The position numbers and the translations under genes were made by a program. Shown here in pieces: positions 19,677 to 31,019 of a DNA stretch of 64,000 nucleotides. Under the pieces are notes generated by a model that worked only from the letters and a program-made list of their open reading frames with translations, made no database searches and had not been told where the DNA came from. Positions within the stretch are counted from its first letter, which is position 1. Every line of letters starts with the position of its first letter. The stretch is from Leptobrachium leishanense (Eukaryota > Chordata > Amphibia > Anura > Megophryidae), in the NCBI GenBank assembly GCA_009667805.1, contig CM019064.1, positions 75,266,400-75,330,399 of the forward strand, given 5' to 3'.

Positions 19677-20504
19677 CAGTGGCATAGCGGAGGGGGGGGG
19701 GAGAGACTTACTGTTGTAAAGAGCGTTTCTCCCGCCCAGCAGGGGGATCCAGTACATGACCTGCTGTGGACGGACCACTGTATCTCTTGAACCATAACCT
19801 AGGAGGCCAATTTTGGTGGTGTTGGAAAGGCCAAACATGACCAGATAGCTTGTAAAAAATGAATGTGATTTTTCCCCCCCCCCCCCCCCCCAAAGCAGAA
19901 AAGCCTTTAACGTAGCAGGTCCTTTTTTGGTGTCATTGGAAAGGCCAGAACCAATGATGCCAAACATGAGCAGGTAAACTGTAAAAATGAAGGAAAAATC
20001 TACAAAAGCTGCATTGTTATTTACTTTTCAATAATGAAGTGAATAATATTGCTGCTTTACCTCACCTACTCATTTCACACAGCTGCAAGTGTGGAGGGGA
20101 TGGAGCAATGCATTATTACGCATTGTTCCCATCAAAGATGTAACCTGCTGCGAAGAGTGCAGGGGGCTCTTTGGACCCCCTGCATCACCATTCTGCACTC
20201 CCCACAAGGTCACATGAGGTGTCACTGGAAAGGATAGTGTGGCCTTTCAGTTGATGCCAAACATGACCATATAACGTGTAAAATATAAAAGTTTAAAAAA
20301 ATTGCAAACGTGGGGTCTCCCCGCCCCCCCCCCCATGGCATTATTTACATGGTCTGCGTTATAATTCACTTTCTCATTACCCACACTGTGAGCAAATTTG
20401 AAAGTGATGATATAATGCGTTGGCTTAATGCCATCTAAAAACATGGGAGGGGGTGCTTGGGAAGGACTTTCCCCCGGGCACCTCATGCCCTTCTTGCGCC
20501 TCTG
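19677..20504. mobile_element. hAT-like element, exact 8-bp TSD CTTCACAC
   Basis: CTTCACAC flanks both sides (19669-19676 and 20505-20512). Ends are CAGTGGCATAGCGGAGG and TTCTTGCGCCTCTG. The interior contains repeated copies of the stem-loop core (TTGGAAAGGCC ... GATGCCAAACATGA) near 19820, 19930 and 20220. It also carries the GTGAATAATATTGCTGC motif near 20040. No ORF; mobilised in trans. Confidence 0.85.
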
Positions 20505-20649
20505 CTTCACACAATAAGTGGGAGAATGCCTGTATGACACATGGCAGAGGAGACGGCTTCATTCAAATGTTCCACGAATAACTCTAGATCCTCTGCGTAA
20601 TATAGAGCAATCATGGTAATGAATGTTTTCCTTTTTTGTTCCTCTCCAG

Positions 20650-20743
20650 CCACCATCTGGTAGCCAGGGTGTATGAAACCAAAGGAGAATTCCGCTCAGC
20701 CTTACAACATGAGAAAGAAGGGTACACGATATATAAAAATCAG
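20650..20743 (+). CDS. CLUH: CLUH exon ([31 protein letters not shown])
   Basis: A 94-nt exon (1 nt plus 31 codons), tccag to gtgcgt. It encodes [19 protein letters not shown] and [12 protein letters not shown], a TPR repeat nearly identical to human. Confidence 0.96.
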
Positions 20744-21039
20744 GTGCGTTACACTTTTTTTCTTTCCACACAGGTTTTTATTGGGGGAAGAGGTTGAAAC
20801 CTAATCGCTCCTTTGCAGCAAATCTCCAGACTCATGGGTAACGCCAGGTTGGCAGGGATCCATGGTGCCTGGTTTAGAGTCAGATGGGCAGCATGCTGTA
20901 ACCCGCAGCCCCCCCCCTCCCAGTAATGACTTTCACTATAGCTTTGTATATTTGACTATAGCACCCCTTCTTACCAGACCACAAAGGATTATCTCATGTG
21001 TTCCAAGTGATTCAGGCTGCCAGCCCGGCAGTAAAACTG

Positions 21040-21215
21040 AAGAAAAACCGCTCACACACCAGAGTTCCCGGATACCAAGAGCTGGTTTTATTGGAATGCA
21101 GCTCAATGTTTTGGTTCCTGCAGGAACCTTTTATCAAGCACTGAAACTCTGAGCTGCTTTCCAATAAAATCCACTCCTGGTATTCAGGATCCATGGTTTG
21201 GCCGGCTTTCCTTAC
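21040..21215 (-). repeat. Penelope-like / hammerhead-like repeat fragment
   Basis: On the - strand, CTTGATAAAAGGTTCC TGCA GGAACCAAAACATTG is a stem-loop flanked by sequence resembling hammerhead cores (TTGATAA, then AAAAC). The wider region forms an imperfect palindrome (CCAATAAAA/TTTTATTGGA arms). A similar motif is at 62880. Such motifs occur in Penelope-like retroelements of amphibians (recalled). This copy has no ORF. Confidence 0.45.
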
Positions 21216-21304
21216 TCCAATCATTAAATTTTCTCTCTAGCTTTGCTCTGCCAGCCGTGGTGTAAGATTGTAAGGACTTTGTATGTCTCTTGCGTTGTCT
21301 GCAG

Positions 21305-21439
21305 CTCGGGGAGCAACACGAGAAGACCAAAGAGAGCTCCGATTACTTAAAGTATTTGACGCAGCAGGCCGTGGCCTTGCAGCGCACCATGAACGAGATT
21401 TACAAGAATGGATCAAATGCCAACATTATGCCTCTAAAG
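21305..21439 (+). CDS. CLUH: CLUH exon ([36 protein letters not shown]...PLK)
   Basis: Exactly 45 codons between tgcag and gtgagc. It encodes [20 protein letters not shown] and [20 protein letters not shown], the last TPR helices. The intron after it (21440-21892) shows nothing recognisable. Confidence 0.97.
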
Positions 21440-21892
21440 GTGAGCGTTGCTATCAGGAGGTGCCATCCAGGTGTTCTTCTAAAAGTATGGACGCCTGTGC
21501 AGGTCAAGATTCAGATACCAAGCGCTAAAATGTTTATTTAAAAAAAAAAAGAAGTCCTAAAGGGCAGCTAAATTAAAAGCAAATAAATGTGTTTCTCTGC
21601 AGGGTGGCATAACCGGGTCTGGGACACATCACAAGCAAATGATTACCAGGCGCTGATTGTTAAAATGTTTTATAAGCCACCAAAGCGCTTAGCTCAGCTC
21701 GTGCACTTTACTATACAGTGCAAAGTAGAGTTTATGTTAATCTGTGTTTCTGCGGGAATGTAGGCAGACTGGACCAGTTTGTCATAATTTCTTTTTGTTA
21801 TATGGCCTGTTGCTGTTTGTTCAGTCACTCGGCGTTACAAGCGTCGCGCTGGAAAAGTGAAGCCTCTAAGCCTTCATTCTTGCTCTTCTCAG

Positions 21893-21966
21893 TTCACCGC
21901 CCCCAGCATGGCTAGTGTTTTGGAGCAGCTGAACATCATCAATGGAATCCTGTTCATCCCACTCAG
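21893..21966 (+). CDS. CLUH: CLUH exon ([24 protein letters not shown])
   Basis: A 74-nt exon (24 codons plus 2 nt), tctcag to gtgatt. It encodes [20 protein letters not shown], matching human except for conservative changes. Confidence 0.96.
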
Positions 21967-22226
21967 GTGATTTTTCTTTTTGTATTTTAGATTTTTTTAA
22001 TATGTGCACGTTCACATGAATATGCTTCATATCTCTTGCCATCACTTCCATCGCTGCGGGTCTACCTATGTGCAGGATGCAGCTTTCCCCGTGCTGACGT
22101 CCATGATCATGGTTTACTTTCCAGGCACGGCAGCCGGTTCCTTTTTCTTTCACTCTATGGAAAGTCCTCTTTCAAAGACAAACGGGGCGGCACTTGCAAT
22201 TCAGGTTTTATTTATATCCTCTAAAT

Positions 22227-22408
22227 CAGTGTTTCCCAAACCTGTCCTCAGGAAACTCTAACAGGCCAGGTTTTAAGGATCACTTTGAGGAAATGCAGAC
22301 GGAATCCTGCAATCACTGAGCAGCAAATCATATCACCTGTGCTGTGCTTCACATATCCTGCAAACCTGGCCTGTTAGTGGATCCTGAGGACAGGTTTGGG
22401 AAGCACTG
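22227..22408. mobile_element. hAT-like MITE, exact 8-bp TSD CTCTAAAT
   Basis: CTCTAAAT occurs at 22219-22226 and 22409-22416. Ends are CAGTGTTTCCCAAACCTGTC and GACAGGTTTGGGAAGCACTG, an almost perfect inverted repeat. The 182-bp element has no ORF. The exact TSD makes it younger than its relative at 18952. Confidence 0.9.
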
Positions 22409-22416
22409 CTCTAAAT

Positions 22417-23444
22417 CAAGGCTTGACAAAAACTGCTTAAAATTGCAGCTGTGACCTTTTAATCAAGGCTCTGGTACACTTCCCAACTCCACAGCTGCTG
22501 ATGGTTTTGGTGCACTTATCAGAGCCTTTGAATATGTCCATAGAAATATTTGGGACACCCTGTAACAGCGTGCCCAGTATTAAGCAATGACAGACCTTAC
22601 CCCCTCACTCTTGCATTCAGAGCTGCCTCCCTTCTGCTTGTGAGCTCTGCCCCAAACAAAGCCTGCTGCATTGTGTCCCTTGCAGCTCGGCCATTGTACT
22701 ACTCTCACTAATGCTAGTGCAAAACTATACATGCGGCTGTGGGAGCATCAGGCTGGTGGGGACAGCAGTGTTAGCTGACGGTGTGCCCGCATGACCGGGA
22801 AACGATAAATTGAGAATCTGGGCCAAGGGTGACATGATGCTTTGAATTGTTGAGCCTTGCTCAGAGTCCATCCCAAAGACCAGCGATTCCCAAAGCGAGT
22901 GGCACTGGGCCCCAGGATGTGTTGGGCTATTCTGGGGTTGTTGAAAGGCAAGGAAATTGGGTTTGGGGAGCTGCACTTGCCCAGAGGAGGTGCTGGGCTG
23001 CTCTAGGGAGTGATCACCGCCCCATAGATTGTCCTATTTCATATACAGTTGATTTTTATTTGGTGTAATAAAGTACTGACCATCATAAATGAATGTATAC
23101 TGCAGGAGCAGATGTTCATTGTTGCGAGAGAACAAACCTTCCCGGTGTTTGCATCATATGATCAGTGGCTTATTTAGCATTAATAATGAGCTGTAAGTGG
23201 AACGCAGTGTTCTGGATTTTTATTGTACATACCAGAGATGCGTTCGTTAAACCACTGGCCAGTCTTCGTATGTGTGAAGAAAGTAAGCAATGGAGGGAAA
23301 ATACTGGTGCTTGAAATGAGGAATCTGTACGTTTAGCCTGGCCGGAAAACAACCTTAAACGCCTTTTTATTCCGCCTGCGCTGCGTCCTGTTTTTATTGG
23401 ACTTTAATCTAAAGACGTGCTTGCTTTTTGTTTTTCACTTTCAG
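22417..23444 (+). other. CLUH last intron remainder
   Basis: Mostly unrecognised. A piece near 22880-22930 (CCAGCGATTCCCAAAGCG) resembles a hAT end, but no partner was found. No coding similarity. Confidence 0.35.
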
Positions 23445-23619
23445 TCACCGGGACCTGGAGAACCTGAAAGCTGAAGTTCAACGTCGACAGCTGCTCCAAG
23501 AGTCCCTTAAAGGTGCGGAGACCCAAGAAGAGAAAACAGAAGAAACAAAAGAGCAAGACCCTGCCGACGACAGCAGCACGGCGATCACTGAGGCACCGGA
23601 GGCTCAAACCTCTGCTTAA
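23445..23619 (+). CDS. CLUH: CLUH terminal exon, acidic tail and stop
   Basis: A 175-nt coding part (1 nt plus 57 codons and TAA). It encodes SHRDLENLKAEVQRRQLLQE, then a low-complexity acidic tail rich in Glu/Thr/Ala that ends QTSA. The tail is poorly conserved in CLUH, as expected. The stop at 23617-23619 is followed within 6 bases by a C tract. Confidence 0.95.
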
Positions 23620-25580
23620 CACCCCCCCCCCCCCCTTAACTGCCTCTTTATTTTCTTCATTTGTAAAATGGGATTTTTCTTTTTAGAACATTCAAGCTCG
23701 ATGCATTTTTTTCTTTTTTCTAAGCTGACCCCTTTGTGGGTCTAAAATGTATCTTTGTCTAAACAGATTGCACAGGTACAAATGCTGGTAAAATAGTGCA
23801 AGGAACTAACCAACACGCCACCAGTTTAATCCCAGCAGTTGCTTTTGCAGGAAAAGCCAGGCTTAACTCAACTCTAAACAGGGACTTCAGCTTGTGTGTC
23901 TGTGTGCGTCATGAAAAATCCACCACTACCTTTTGTTCACTGTAGGGCGTCAAACCTGCCGCACTGCGTAGAGGTGAATGAAGTTTTTTCTCAGGGCACT
24001 CAGGGTGTGCTTCATGTTTAAATTTTGGATGTGAGGTGCAAGGAACTAAATCCGATCCGAGATACTTCCCGATGTCCCGAGTAGAGTTCATCAACTGATC
24101 TGCGCTCTACTAAGCCATACACAGCGGGAACAAAGTCTGAAAACTCTGCGGCAGCGCTCGGTGTGCAGCAATAGGATTTACCATTGGTGGCGCACATGGC
24201 GTTTCTAAATGATGCTCGTGGTAATACAGCTTACACATCCGTCCACACACATTACTTTGCTTTTATATATTCTTTTCTTTCCATGTTGTGGTTAAGACAC
24301 GCTTGTGTTCCCCGAATGTTTCAGTCTCTACGTTTCTAAGTGGTAGGTTTCCTGATGTCCAAAGAATGATGACACGCGCTCTAGTGCCTCAAAATATATA
24401 ATGGTATATATACTCAAGCCATGGTCGCAACAGTATTTCAGCAAAGAGGCTGAGGGTCCGAGAATATTCCGCATCCTGTTTGTTTTTTGGGCATATTCTT
24501 TTCTGTTTTCCGAGACTTTGCTTCTAGTTGGTGGTTTAACTGTGAAGGTTCCCCCCCCCCTCTCTTCTCCCCCTTCCCTCCTCTCCAATCCCATTTAGTA
24601 AACCCACCAAGGCAAAGCTACGTTTTTAAATAAACTACAATAGCATTTGTCAGAGCTCCTGGATGGTTCCTACAGAGCTGTAAAGTGTAATGGATAATTA
24701 TTATTTTTTTTTATTTTATTCCTTTGTGTCAGTCTCTGTTCTAGCAGCATTTTGATTGTAAAGAAACAGTATTTGTCACTCATCACTTTGCCTTAACTCT
24801 GGATAGCTGCAGTTCTTTGGCGTTTGCACTCTGCTGGAGTGTGGCATAACCGTGTAACTTTCTGTTGTTGCTCCGTCCTTCTTGAGAATAATAAAAAAAG
24901 AACAATTAAAAAGTACCTTTTTAAATGTTAGCTGCAGTGTGTTTGTGGGCTGCATAACCCCTCTGACATTTCCAGACTATCCGAACAAATTTTTAAATTA
25001 TTATTTCTATGCTGCACTATTTCCGCATCGGCACAGTTTTCCTTCATTTCGGGTAGTCTAGTGGGAGCGTTCTAGTTCAGGAGCGGCTGAAGCAAGATCC
25101 CTGGACGTAATGGCAAAGTTTCTCTGGGTAAACCTTTTATTCTGCATATAGGAAATCCGATCAGTAATGCTCATTTTTTTTCTTGTTTCTGTTTTTAATG
25201 TTTGGTTTGTCATCAATAAATCAGTTTTATTGTCTCTTCCCATCAGGGTGCACACAATAACAATCTCCTGTAAACTGTACAGATCGCTACTATAAAGGGT
25301 GTGTGAGATTTTTTTTTTTTTAAGTTTAATCTGAATATATGGTGCTCTGCTTTGCAGGCCTACTGACACAGGGCATGTGTACCCAGACATATCCCCATTA
25401 CTGCTGCTCTTCAGTCGGTCTTTCAGATTACGTTTTATGTGGGGTAATTTTTTTTTGTGCGGGGTAACATTTTACCAAATCATTGCTGGTAAAGAGAGGT
25501 ATTGTCCATTGCAAACAAGTTCTTGACATTTTGGAGATTTTTAGCCTTAATAAAGGACAATGCACTGTAATGTGTCTTTT
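23620..25580 (+). other. CLUH: CLUH 3'UTR (end uncertain)
   Basis: AATAAA signals on the + strand are at 24629, 24890, 25215 and 25559. The last is followed by GT/T-rich sequence (taatgtgtctttttttattt) and is a good distal site; 24890 is a plausible proximal one. I see no transposon within the first kilobase. The length is therefore 1.0-1.96 kb, to be decided by transcript data. Confidence 0.5.
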
Positions 25581-26239
25581 TTTATTTTGTATTTTAATCA
25601 TAAAAATAATTATAACCTAAAAGGTGGCGCAGTGTTTTTTACCTTACCAGGTTTGCCAGATATCTGAAGCACAGCACGGGGGATATGATTTGCTGCTCAG
25701 TGATTGCAGGGAAAATTGTGTCCAGGTCCTTTGTACCTGGCTCCTAAATTCTAAGTAGAATCATCAAATCCGAATTTACTGCAAAAAATAATCCTTCTGA
25801 TCCACCAACATTTCCAGCTTCCTGCAACGTGAGGGAATAATTCCATTGTGCAGCTTAAACCTTTCAGAAACATTGTGGTGAAAATGGGGGAAAAAAACCA
25901 AATGTGCTTTGTGAATGGCCCCTATAGTGCTGAACGTGAAAAATAAATTTTAAATTCACCATATTTTTAACCATGAATCTGCATTCTCTTGTAGTTGCTT
26001 AGCAAGGAACTTAATTCGATTTTAAAGATCATCTTCATAGTTTATGTCTGTTCAAATATTACAAAGGCATTTCAGCTTTGTGAGGCTTAATATCCACCGC
26101 CACTATTATTTTTATGGGGGGAAGGGACAACAATGACGTCCAAGCAGGTTAAATGACCTTAGGAATTTTATGTGTAAGATACAATGAAGGGAAACCTGCT
26201 TTAGAGGATTGATTCATGGAGTTCCCCCCCCCCCCCCCC

Positions 26240-26365
26240 CCAGGATAGGCAGCCACCAGTACTGATACGCTGGTATGACCCAGTCTCCTTACAGCGGGAC
26301 TCAAACCCAGTACCGCATCAGTACTAAAAGTGCCTTTCACCAACTGGTACACGTAAAAGGAACAG
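26240..26365 (-). repeat. tRNA-derived SINE-like fragment
   Basis: The - strand reads TACCAGTTGGTGA (A-box-like) followed about 40 nt later by GGGTTTGAGTCCCGC (B-box consensus GGTTCRANTCC). The spacing and motifs resemble a tRNA-derived RNA polymerase III promoter. There is no good cloverleaf, so I call a SINE head rather than a tRNA gene. Tail and TSD not found. Confidence 0.4.
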
Positions 26366-26569
26366 GCTGGGTCCTTGCAGCAGTTTACACCAAATTATAT
26401 AATCACACAGGGCTCAATTTCAGGTCCTGAGCTACTAGCCAGGCCTTAAGAGTTACTCGCCACCTGTTGCCCCACCCAACCCAACCCGTACCTCTAAATC
26501 TGCCCTTAAACACACTCTCTTAAATTATTTAATTATCTTTAACATAAAGCAGTTAAAACAAAGGAAAAT

Positions 26570-26890
26570 GTGTGGCGTGTATGAGAGCTCAACAGCGATA
26601 AAACTCACGCTCATACAGTGCACATTACTGTGAGTTTTATTACTGTGGAGCTCTGATACAGTAATGTGCGGTGTGTATGAGCGTGAGTTTTATTGCTGTG
26701 TTGCTCTGTGATACTCTCATACACACGGCACATTACTGTATCACAGAGCTCCAGTAATAAAACTCACGTTCATACACACCGCACATTACTGTGAGTTTTA
26801 TTGCTGTGGTGCTCTGATACAGAAAGGTGCAGTGTGTATCAGAGCATTACAGCCATAGCTCACAATAATGTGCAGTGTGTAGGAGCTCCA
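26570..26890. repeat. Cluster of alternating inverted repeats
   Basis: The blocks GAGTTTTATTGCTGTG, GCACATTACTGT and TGTGTATGAGCGTGAG recur in both orientations about every 60 bp (26600-26850). This gives several overlapping hairpins. No ORF or clear transposon ends. Confidence 0.6.
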
Positions 26891-27063
26891 CTGCCATATC
26901 CCTGATATATATACATAATGCCCCCAAGCTCTCATGGATATTGCCCCAGCTCATGGGTATTTCCCCCCCCCCCAAGCTCTCATGGATATATGCCCCAGCT
27001 CATAGATTTTGCCCGCCCCCAAGCTCTCATGGATATATGCCCCCAAGCTCAAACCCCAGACCA

Positions 27064-27345
27064 GACATGGGGCGGCTGTTCGAATGCTCAATCGGCATTC
27101 GGACAGCCGCCCCTGGAGCTCTCCGGCATACTTACCTTCCTGAGCGGCGCCGATCAAGTCTTCGCACTTGCGGTCGTTGAAGGACCCCAGCTGCGATCAC
27201 GTGGGACTCCCACGTGATCGCCGCTGGGGTCCTTCAACGTGCGGAAGCTTTCCTGGCGCCGCTCAGGAAGGTAAGTATGCCGGAGAGCTCCAGGGGCGGC
27301 TGTCCGAATGCCGATTTGAGCATGCGAACAGCCGCCCAAGCCCCT
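27064..27345. repeat. Long near-perfect palindrome (~280 bp)
   Basis: Arms of about 135 bp meet at CACGTGGGACTCCCACGTG near 27205. Matching pairs include GGACCCCAG/CTGGGGTCC, TTCCTGAGCGGCG/CGCCGCTCAGGAA and GGGGCGGCTGT/ACAGCCGCCC. It is followed at 27410-27448 by GATACTAGTATCGGTGCAAC, which resembles the end of the hAT-like element at 36495. It may be the interior of a damaged relative. Confidence 0.7.
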
Positions 27346-28291
27346 CGGATGCCGGCATCGGGGGAAATATCGGGGGTACTGCACGAGTACCAAGTACTCC
27401 TGCAGTACCCGGTATCGGCACCGATATCGATACTAGTATCGGTGCAACCCTACTTCATTTTGTTGATCTTTATATTGACATTCTTCTCTACTGTTCTATA
27501 CCTACCAACCCACAAAGGCTGGTCTTCTTACTTCTGAAGAAATTGAGAACAAAAATAGGGGAAGTTTATTGTCAGAAAAATTGAATATTAAGGCAATATT
27601 TTGAACCAACACCTACCTGCGATTTATGTTTTTGTGTGAATTTGCTACCACTAGAGGGTGGCCTTTCAGAAATTGTTTTATATGCAGTACTATAAAAGTT
27701 AAATTTTAATTCTAACTGATATATTTAGTGACAATTGTGATCACGATTGTTTTTTGGAATCAATGTTCTTTTGGGTTACCCCCTGCTACTTTAATAATGT
27801 GGTCTGTTTAATTACATCCTTGGTAGTTTCACAATACGCATATCAACCTACCGTGTTTGGATCATATATAAATAGATAAGGTGTTAGGCAGCGGTACATC
27901 AAACTATTTTAGGGAAGCTGATTTTTACAGGTACCCTTTGGTATTTAGTGCAAACAGGCTGACTCTACTGTCAACGTTTACACTGGCCTCATCTTGAATT
28001 TAGTGACAACAGGACTGTAGTCACCCTCTGCTGGCAGACCAGCACAACATGTTAATGGTCATCGCTGTGTGGGGCTGGACAGGCCAGAACTGGCATGACA
28101 TCTTACAGCACAAATAGGGCATGTGTCCCGCTCTCACCCGGGAACCTGCTGCACATGGGGGAACAATATGGCAGAGGGGTCACCGCAGACAAGAAAAAAA
28201 ACACCATTTATTCTTGATCAATGTGTTACAAACTATATTCATTTTAATGTTTTGCCCGGAGCACATAGGTAAGTAGTTCTGTGGCGTAGAG

Positions 28292-29005
28292 CAGTGGTTC
28301 TCAACCTGTGGACCCTCAGGACCCCCAATTGTCCTTGGTCATTAAGTCGCGACCCAAAAATATTTGAATTTGATACATTATAATTTTTTTCCACAAAAAA
28401 CGTGTGCTATATTCTACAATGTATTCACTTTTTAAACAATTTTGTAAACAAACAGGGATTCTCCAAAATGGATAGTGCAGGAATCACGGCACGAGTGAAA
28501 ACAAAAGTGCAAAACCCCAATATAATAAACGAATTGAATCACATGAATTCAATTAGAACTGGGGATGCTTCTTGCTCTTAAGTGCCTCAACATATGGGGT
28601 GATGGTAGGCAAAGCAACTTCTAAGTAGACAAAGCAACGCTAATTTAAATCCCTACTGAATGAATAATAAAATAATATAAAAAACTTAAACTCACCTGCT
28701 CCGCACTCCCCCAGCGGGTTCCAGGTGGTGTGTGGGGGCTGGACCTGTAGCTGAGGGGGCGGGCTATCCCTACTTCCCTCACTAGCAACTCCGTACCGGA
28801 ACTTCCTTCAAGCAGGGAAGTTCTGGCGCGCGGTTGCTGGTGAGGGTGGCAGAGGTAGCTGCGCCCCCTGGGACCCGCTGCTGCAGGTAAGATGCATAAG
28901 TGGGTCCCAGGCATTAGAGAGGCCAGGGGGCACTTGCTCCACGGCTCAGTCTGCCCCTGGTCGCGACCCACTTTTGGGTCACGACCCACTACTTGAGAAA
29001 CACCG
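28292..29005. mobile_element. hAT-like element with CAGTGGTTCTCAACC end
   Basis: Left end CAGTGGTTCTCAACCTGTGG, right end CTACTTGAGAAACACCG, a typical hAT-Charlie-type terminus. The flanks GCGTAGAG and GTGTATAG could be an 8-bp TSD with two changes. GTCGCGACCCA blocks lie just inside both ends. The interior from about 28640 to 28960 is GC-rich and may be a further insertion. No transposase ORF. Confidence 0.65.
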
Positions 29006-29322
29006 GTGTATAGTAACATGGCTAGATTAGAAATGTGATGTATGATATACACTGCTCAAAAAATAAAGGGAACACAAACATAAGACATGCTAGATCTGAA
29101 TGAATAAAATATTCTTATGAAATACTGTGGTCATTACATAGTTGAATGTGCTGACAACAAAATCACACAAACCTTATCAATGGAAATCAAATTGAGCAAC
29201 CCATGGAGGTCTGGATTTGGAGTTACACCCAAAATTAAAGTGGAAAACAACACTACAGGCTGATCCAACTTTGATGTAATGTCCTTCAAACAAGTCAAAA
29301 TGAGGCTCAGTAGTGTGTGTGA

Positions 29323-30924
29323 CAGGGCTGGACTGGGACAAAAAATTAGCTCTGGACTTCATCCAGACCGGCCCAACCAATCGCTCAACCAATTACTATA
29401 CAGATACTGGAGTTGCTGCAGAGCGATTGGGTAAAGAAACACAATGGCACTGAAGTTGAGTGCGCACCATGTCTTAAGGCGAGGCGGATGCACAGCAGGT
29501 CTCAACGGCACAGTGGCCCCAATATGAGACTAAGGCAGACTGTTGTTTTACAGATGGTGAGGAATTTCTCACCTATTAACCACTTGAATGCTAAGGACGC
29601 GCTCAGCGCGTCCTCAGCATTCCCGCTGGTATGCGGAGGACGCGCTCAGCGCGTCCTCCCATCGGGGTCAGCGTTCGGCCTGGTTCCGGCTGATCGCTGG
29701 CCCCTCCGGTGCGGGCTGACATCCTGGATGTCAGCCGCGCATCCGGACCAGCAGCCGCCATTATTAGGTGTCATCGCGGGGGCGCGATGACACCTAATTC
29801 AGGCGCCCCCCCCGCATGTGCGGAGGAGGCGCCTGAAAGGGAGGGGGGGGAGGTCCTTCGGACCTCTCTCCCGATCGGCGGCGCACAGGGGCTTAACCCA
29901 GGCATCATTTGGAAGGGCACAGCCTGCCCTTCCAAATGATGCCTGGCATTAACCCCTGGGGAGCTGGATCGCGAATCGGCGCTGAAAAGCGCCGGTTCGC
30001 GATCCTTTCCCGGAGCTGGCCGACATCTTGGATGTCGGCCAAGCTTCCGGGAACTCCCCCAGAGGACTGGCGTCATCGTGCGTAGCACGATGACGCCAGT
30101 CCTACAGTTAACCCCTAACTGCCACCAAGTGTGGAGATAGGGAGTTCCAATGAACTCCCTATCTCCCGATCTGTGGCAGTTAGGGGTTAAATTTTGATAT
30201 GGTTGGATCGGCCAGAGCATGGCCGTTCCAACGATACCAAACATGAAAGTTAAAAATTTTGTTTAAAAAAAAAAAAAAAGAAAAATAAAAAAAAATTAAA
30301 AAAAAAAATAAAAAAAAATTAAAAAAAAAAAATAAACACTTTTTTTTATTTTTTTTGGTTTGTTAGTGTAGCAATATTGTTCCCATTTCAATTATAATGT
30401 GAACAATGATGCTGCACTAACGATTTTTGTATGCGGTGCGTTTGTTAAAAATAGTGTCATTTTCCCCAAAAAAAAATGTAACGAGACCCCATCTCTAATT
30501 TTTTTAACAAGCGCACCCCATACAAAATATAACCGCAATTGCTCGCATGTTAAAATGTGGAAAAAAACACTTTACACATTGTAAATTATTGAAAATACAT
30601 ATTTTATTGCATTTTTTGTTATAATATACAGACATGACATAACGTATACATATAATAATGACATATTATGAATCTACCGAGTCTGACGGAAAGAACGATA
30701 TATAATATGTCGGTGTCATATACTAAAATAAGCCTTAAAAACACGTTTAAACATGATGCGCAAAACAGGTAAAAAATTACCTCAGCACAGGGGCGGGAAA
30801 AGCCTCAGCAGCGAAAGGGTTAAGGGCAGTGCGAGCCGCGCGCTGATTCGGCATTCACACCAGCCCACTGCGCCATCGGCCCACCGGGAATCTCCCTGTA
30901 GTCCCTATGGCCAGTAGATGCCTG
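29323..30924. mobile_element. hAT-like element inserted in the Tc1 element (insertion 1)
   Basis: Ends CAGGGCTGGACTGGGAC and GGCCAGTAGATGCCTG. Flanks are GTGTGTGA (29315-29322) and GTGTGTGG (30925-30932), an 8-bp TSD with one mismatch inside a natural GT run of the Tc1 element. Across it the Tc1 sequence resumes at GGCCTCCACGTGCC. A TTAA-type element is nested inside. No transposase ORF. Confidence 0.7.
29576..30823. mobile_element. TTAA-bounded element with hairpin chain, copy A
   Basis: TTAA at both borders; ends CCACTTGAATGCTAAG and CTCAGCAGCGAAAGGG. The first 600 bp are a series of perfect hairpins (for example AGGACGCGCTCAGCGCGTCC, GCATCATTTGGAAGGGC with its complement, and GGCCGACATCTTGGATGTC). 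Then comes the stem-loop core near 30200-30245 and an A/T-rich half. No ORF. It is an inverted copy of 32688-33916. The TTAA target suggests piggyBac-type mobilisation. Confidence 0.8.
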
Positions 30925-31019
30925 GTGTGTGGCCTCCACGTGCCTGTATGACCTCCCTACAACACCTGGGCATGCTCCTGATGAGGTGGCGGATGGTTTC
31001 CTGAGGGATCTCTTCCCAC

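Larger units (their letters stand above)
1..25580 (+). other. CLUH: CLUH gene, 3' half (14 coding exons plus 3'UTR)
   Basis: Clustered mitochondria protein homologue. In the family it is a cytosolic protein that binds mRNAs of nuclear-encoded mitochondrial proteins and controls mitochondrial distribution and metabolism. Fourteen exons read in order and match the vertebrate CLUH C-terminal half almost residue for residue. They total 1748 nt, about 581 codons plus stop. They cover the region after the CLU domain ([16 protein letters not shown]), the eIF3-p135-like segment ([17 protein letters not shown]), a lysine-rich linker, the TPR region and an acidic tail. Every junction has AG/GT splice sites and phases are compatible throughout. 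The 5' half lies upstream of base 1. The gene converges on PAFAH1B1, as in human 17p13.3. Introns are swollen by transposons; the largest is 7.4 kb and carries a DIRS element. Identification is seen directly; function is family knowledge. Confidence 0.97.
25581..28283. other. Intergenic sequence, mixed repeats
   Basis: Start of the intergenic region. It includes a fragment of the TTTCCCA MITE family (25646-25715), a C tract at 26225-26241, the features listed at 26240, 26570 and 27064, and unrecognised A/T-rich DNA from 27450 to 28283. No gene seen. Confidence 0.4.

Noticed and set aside
26240..26365. Functional tRNA gene
   Set aside because: A- and B-box-like motifs exist but acceptor and anticodon stems do not form, so only a SINE-like head is called.
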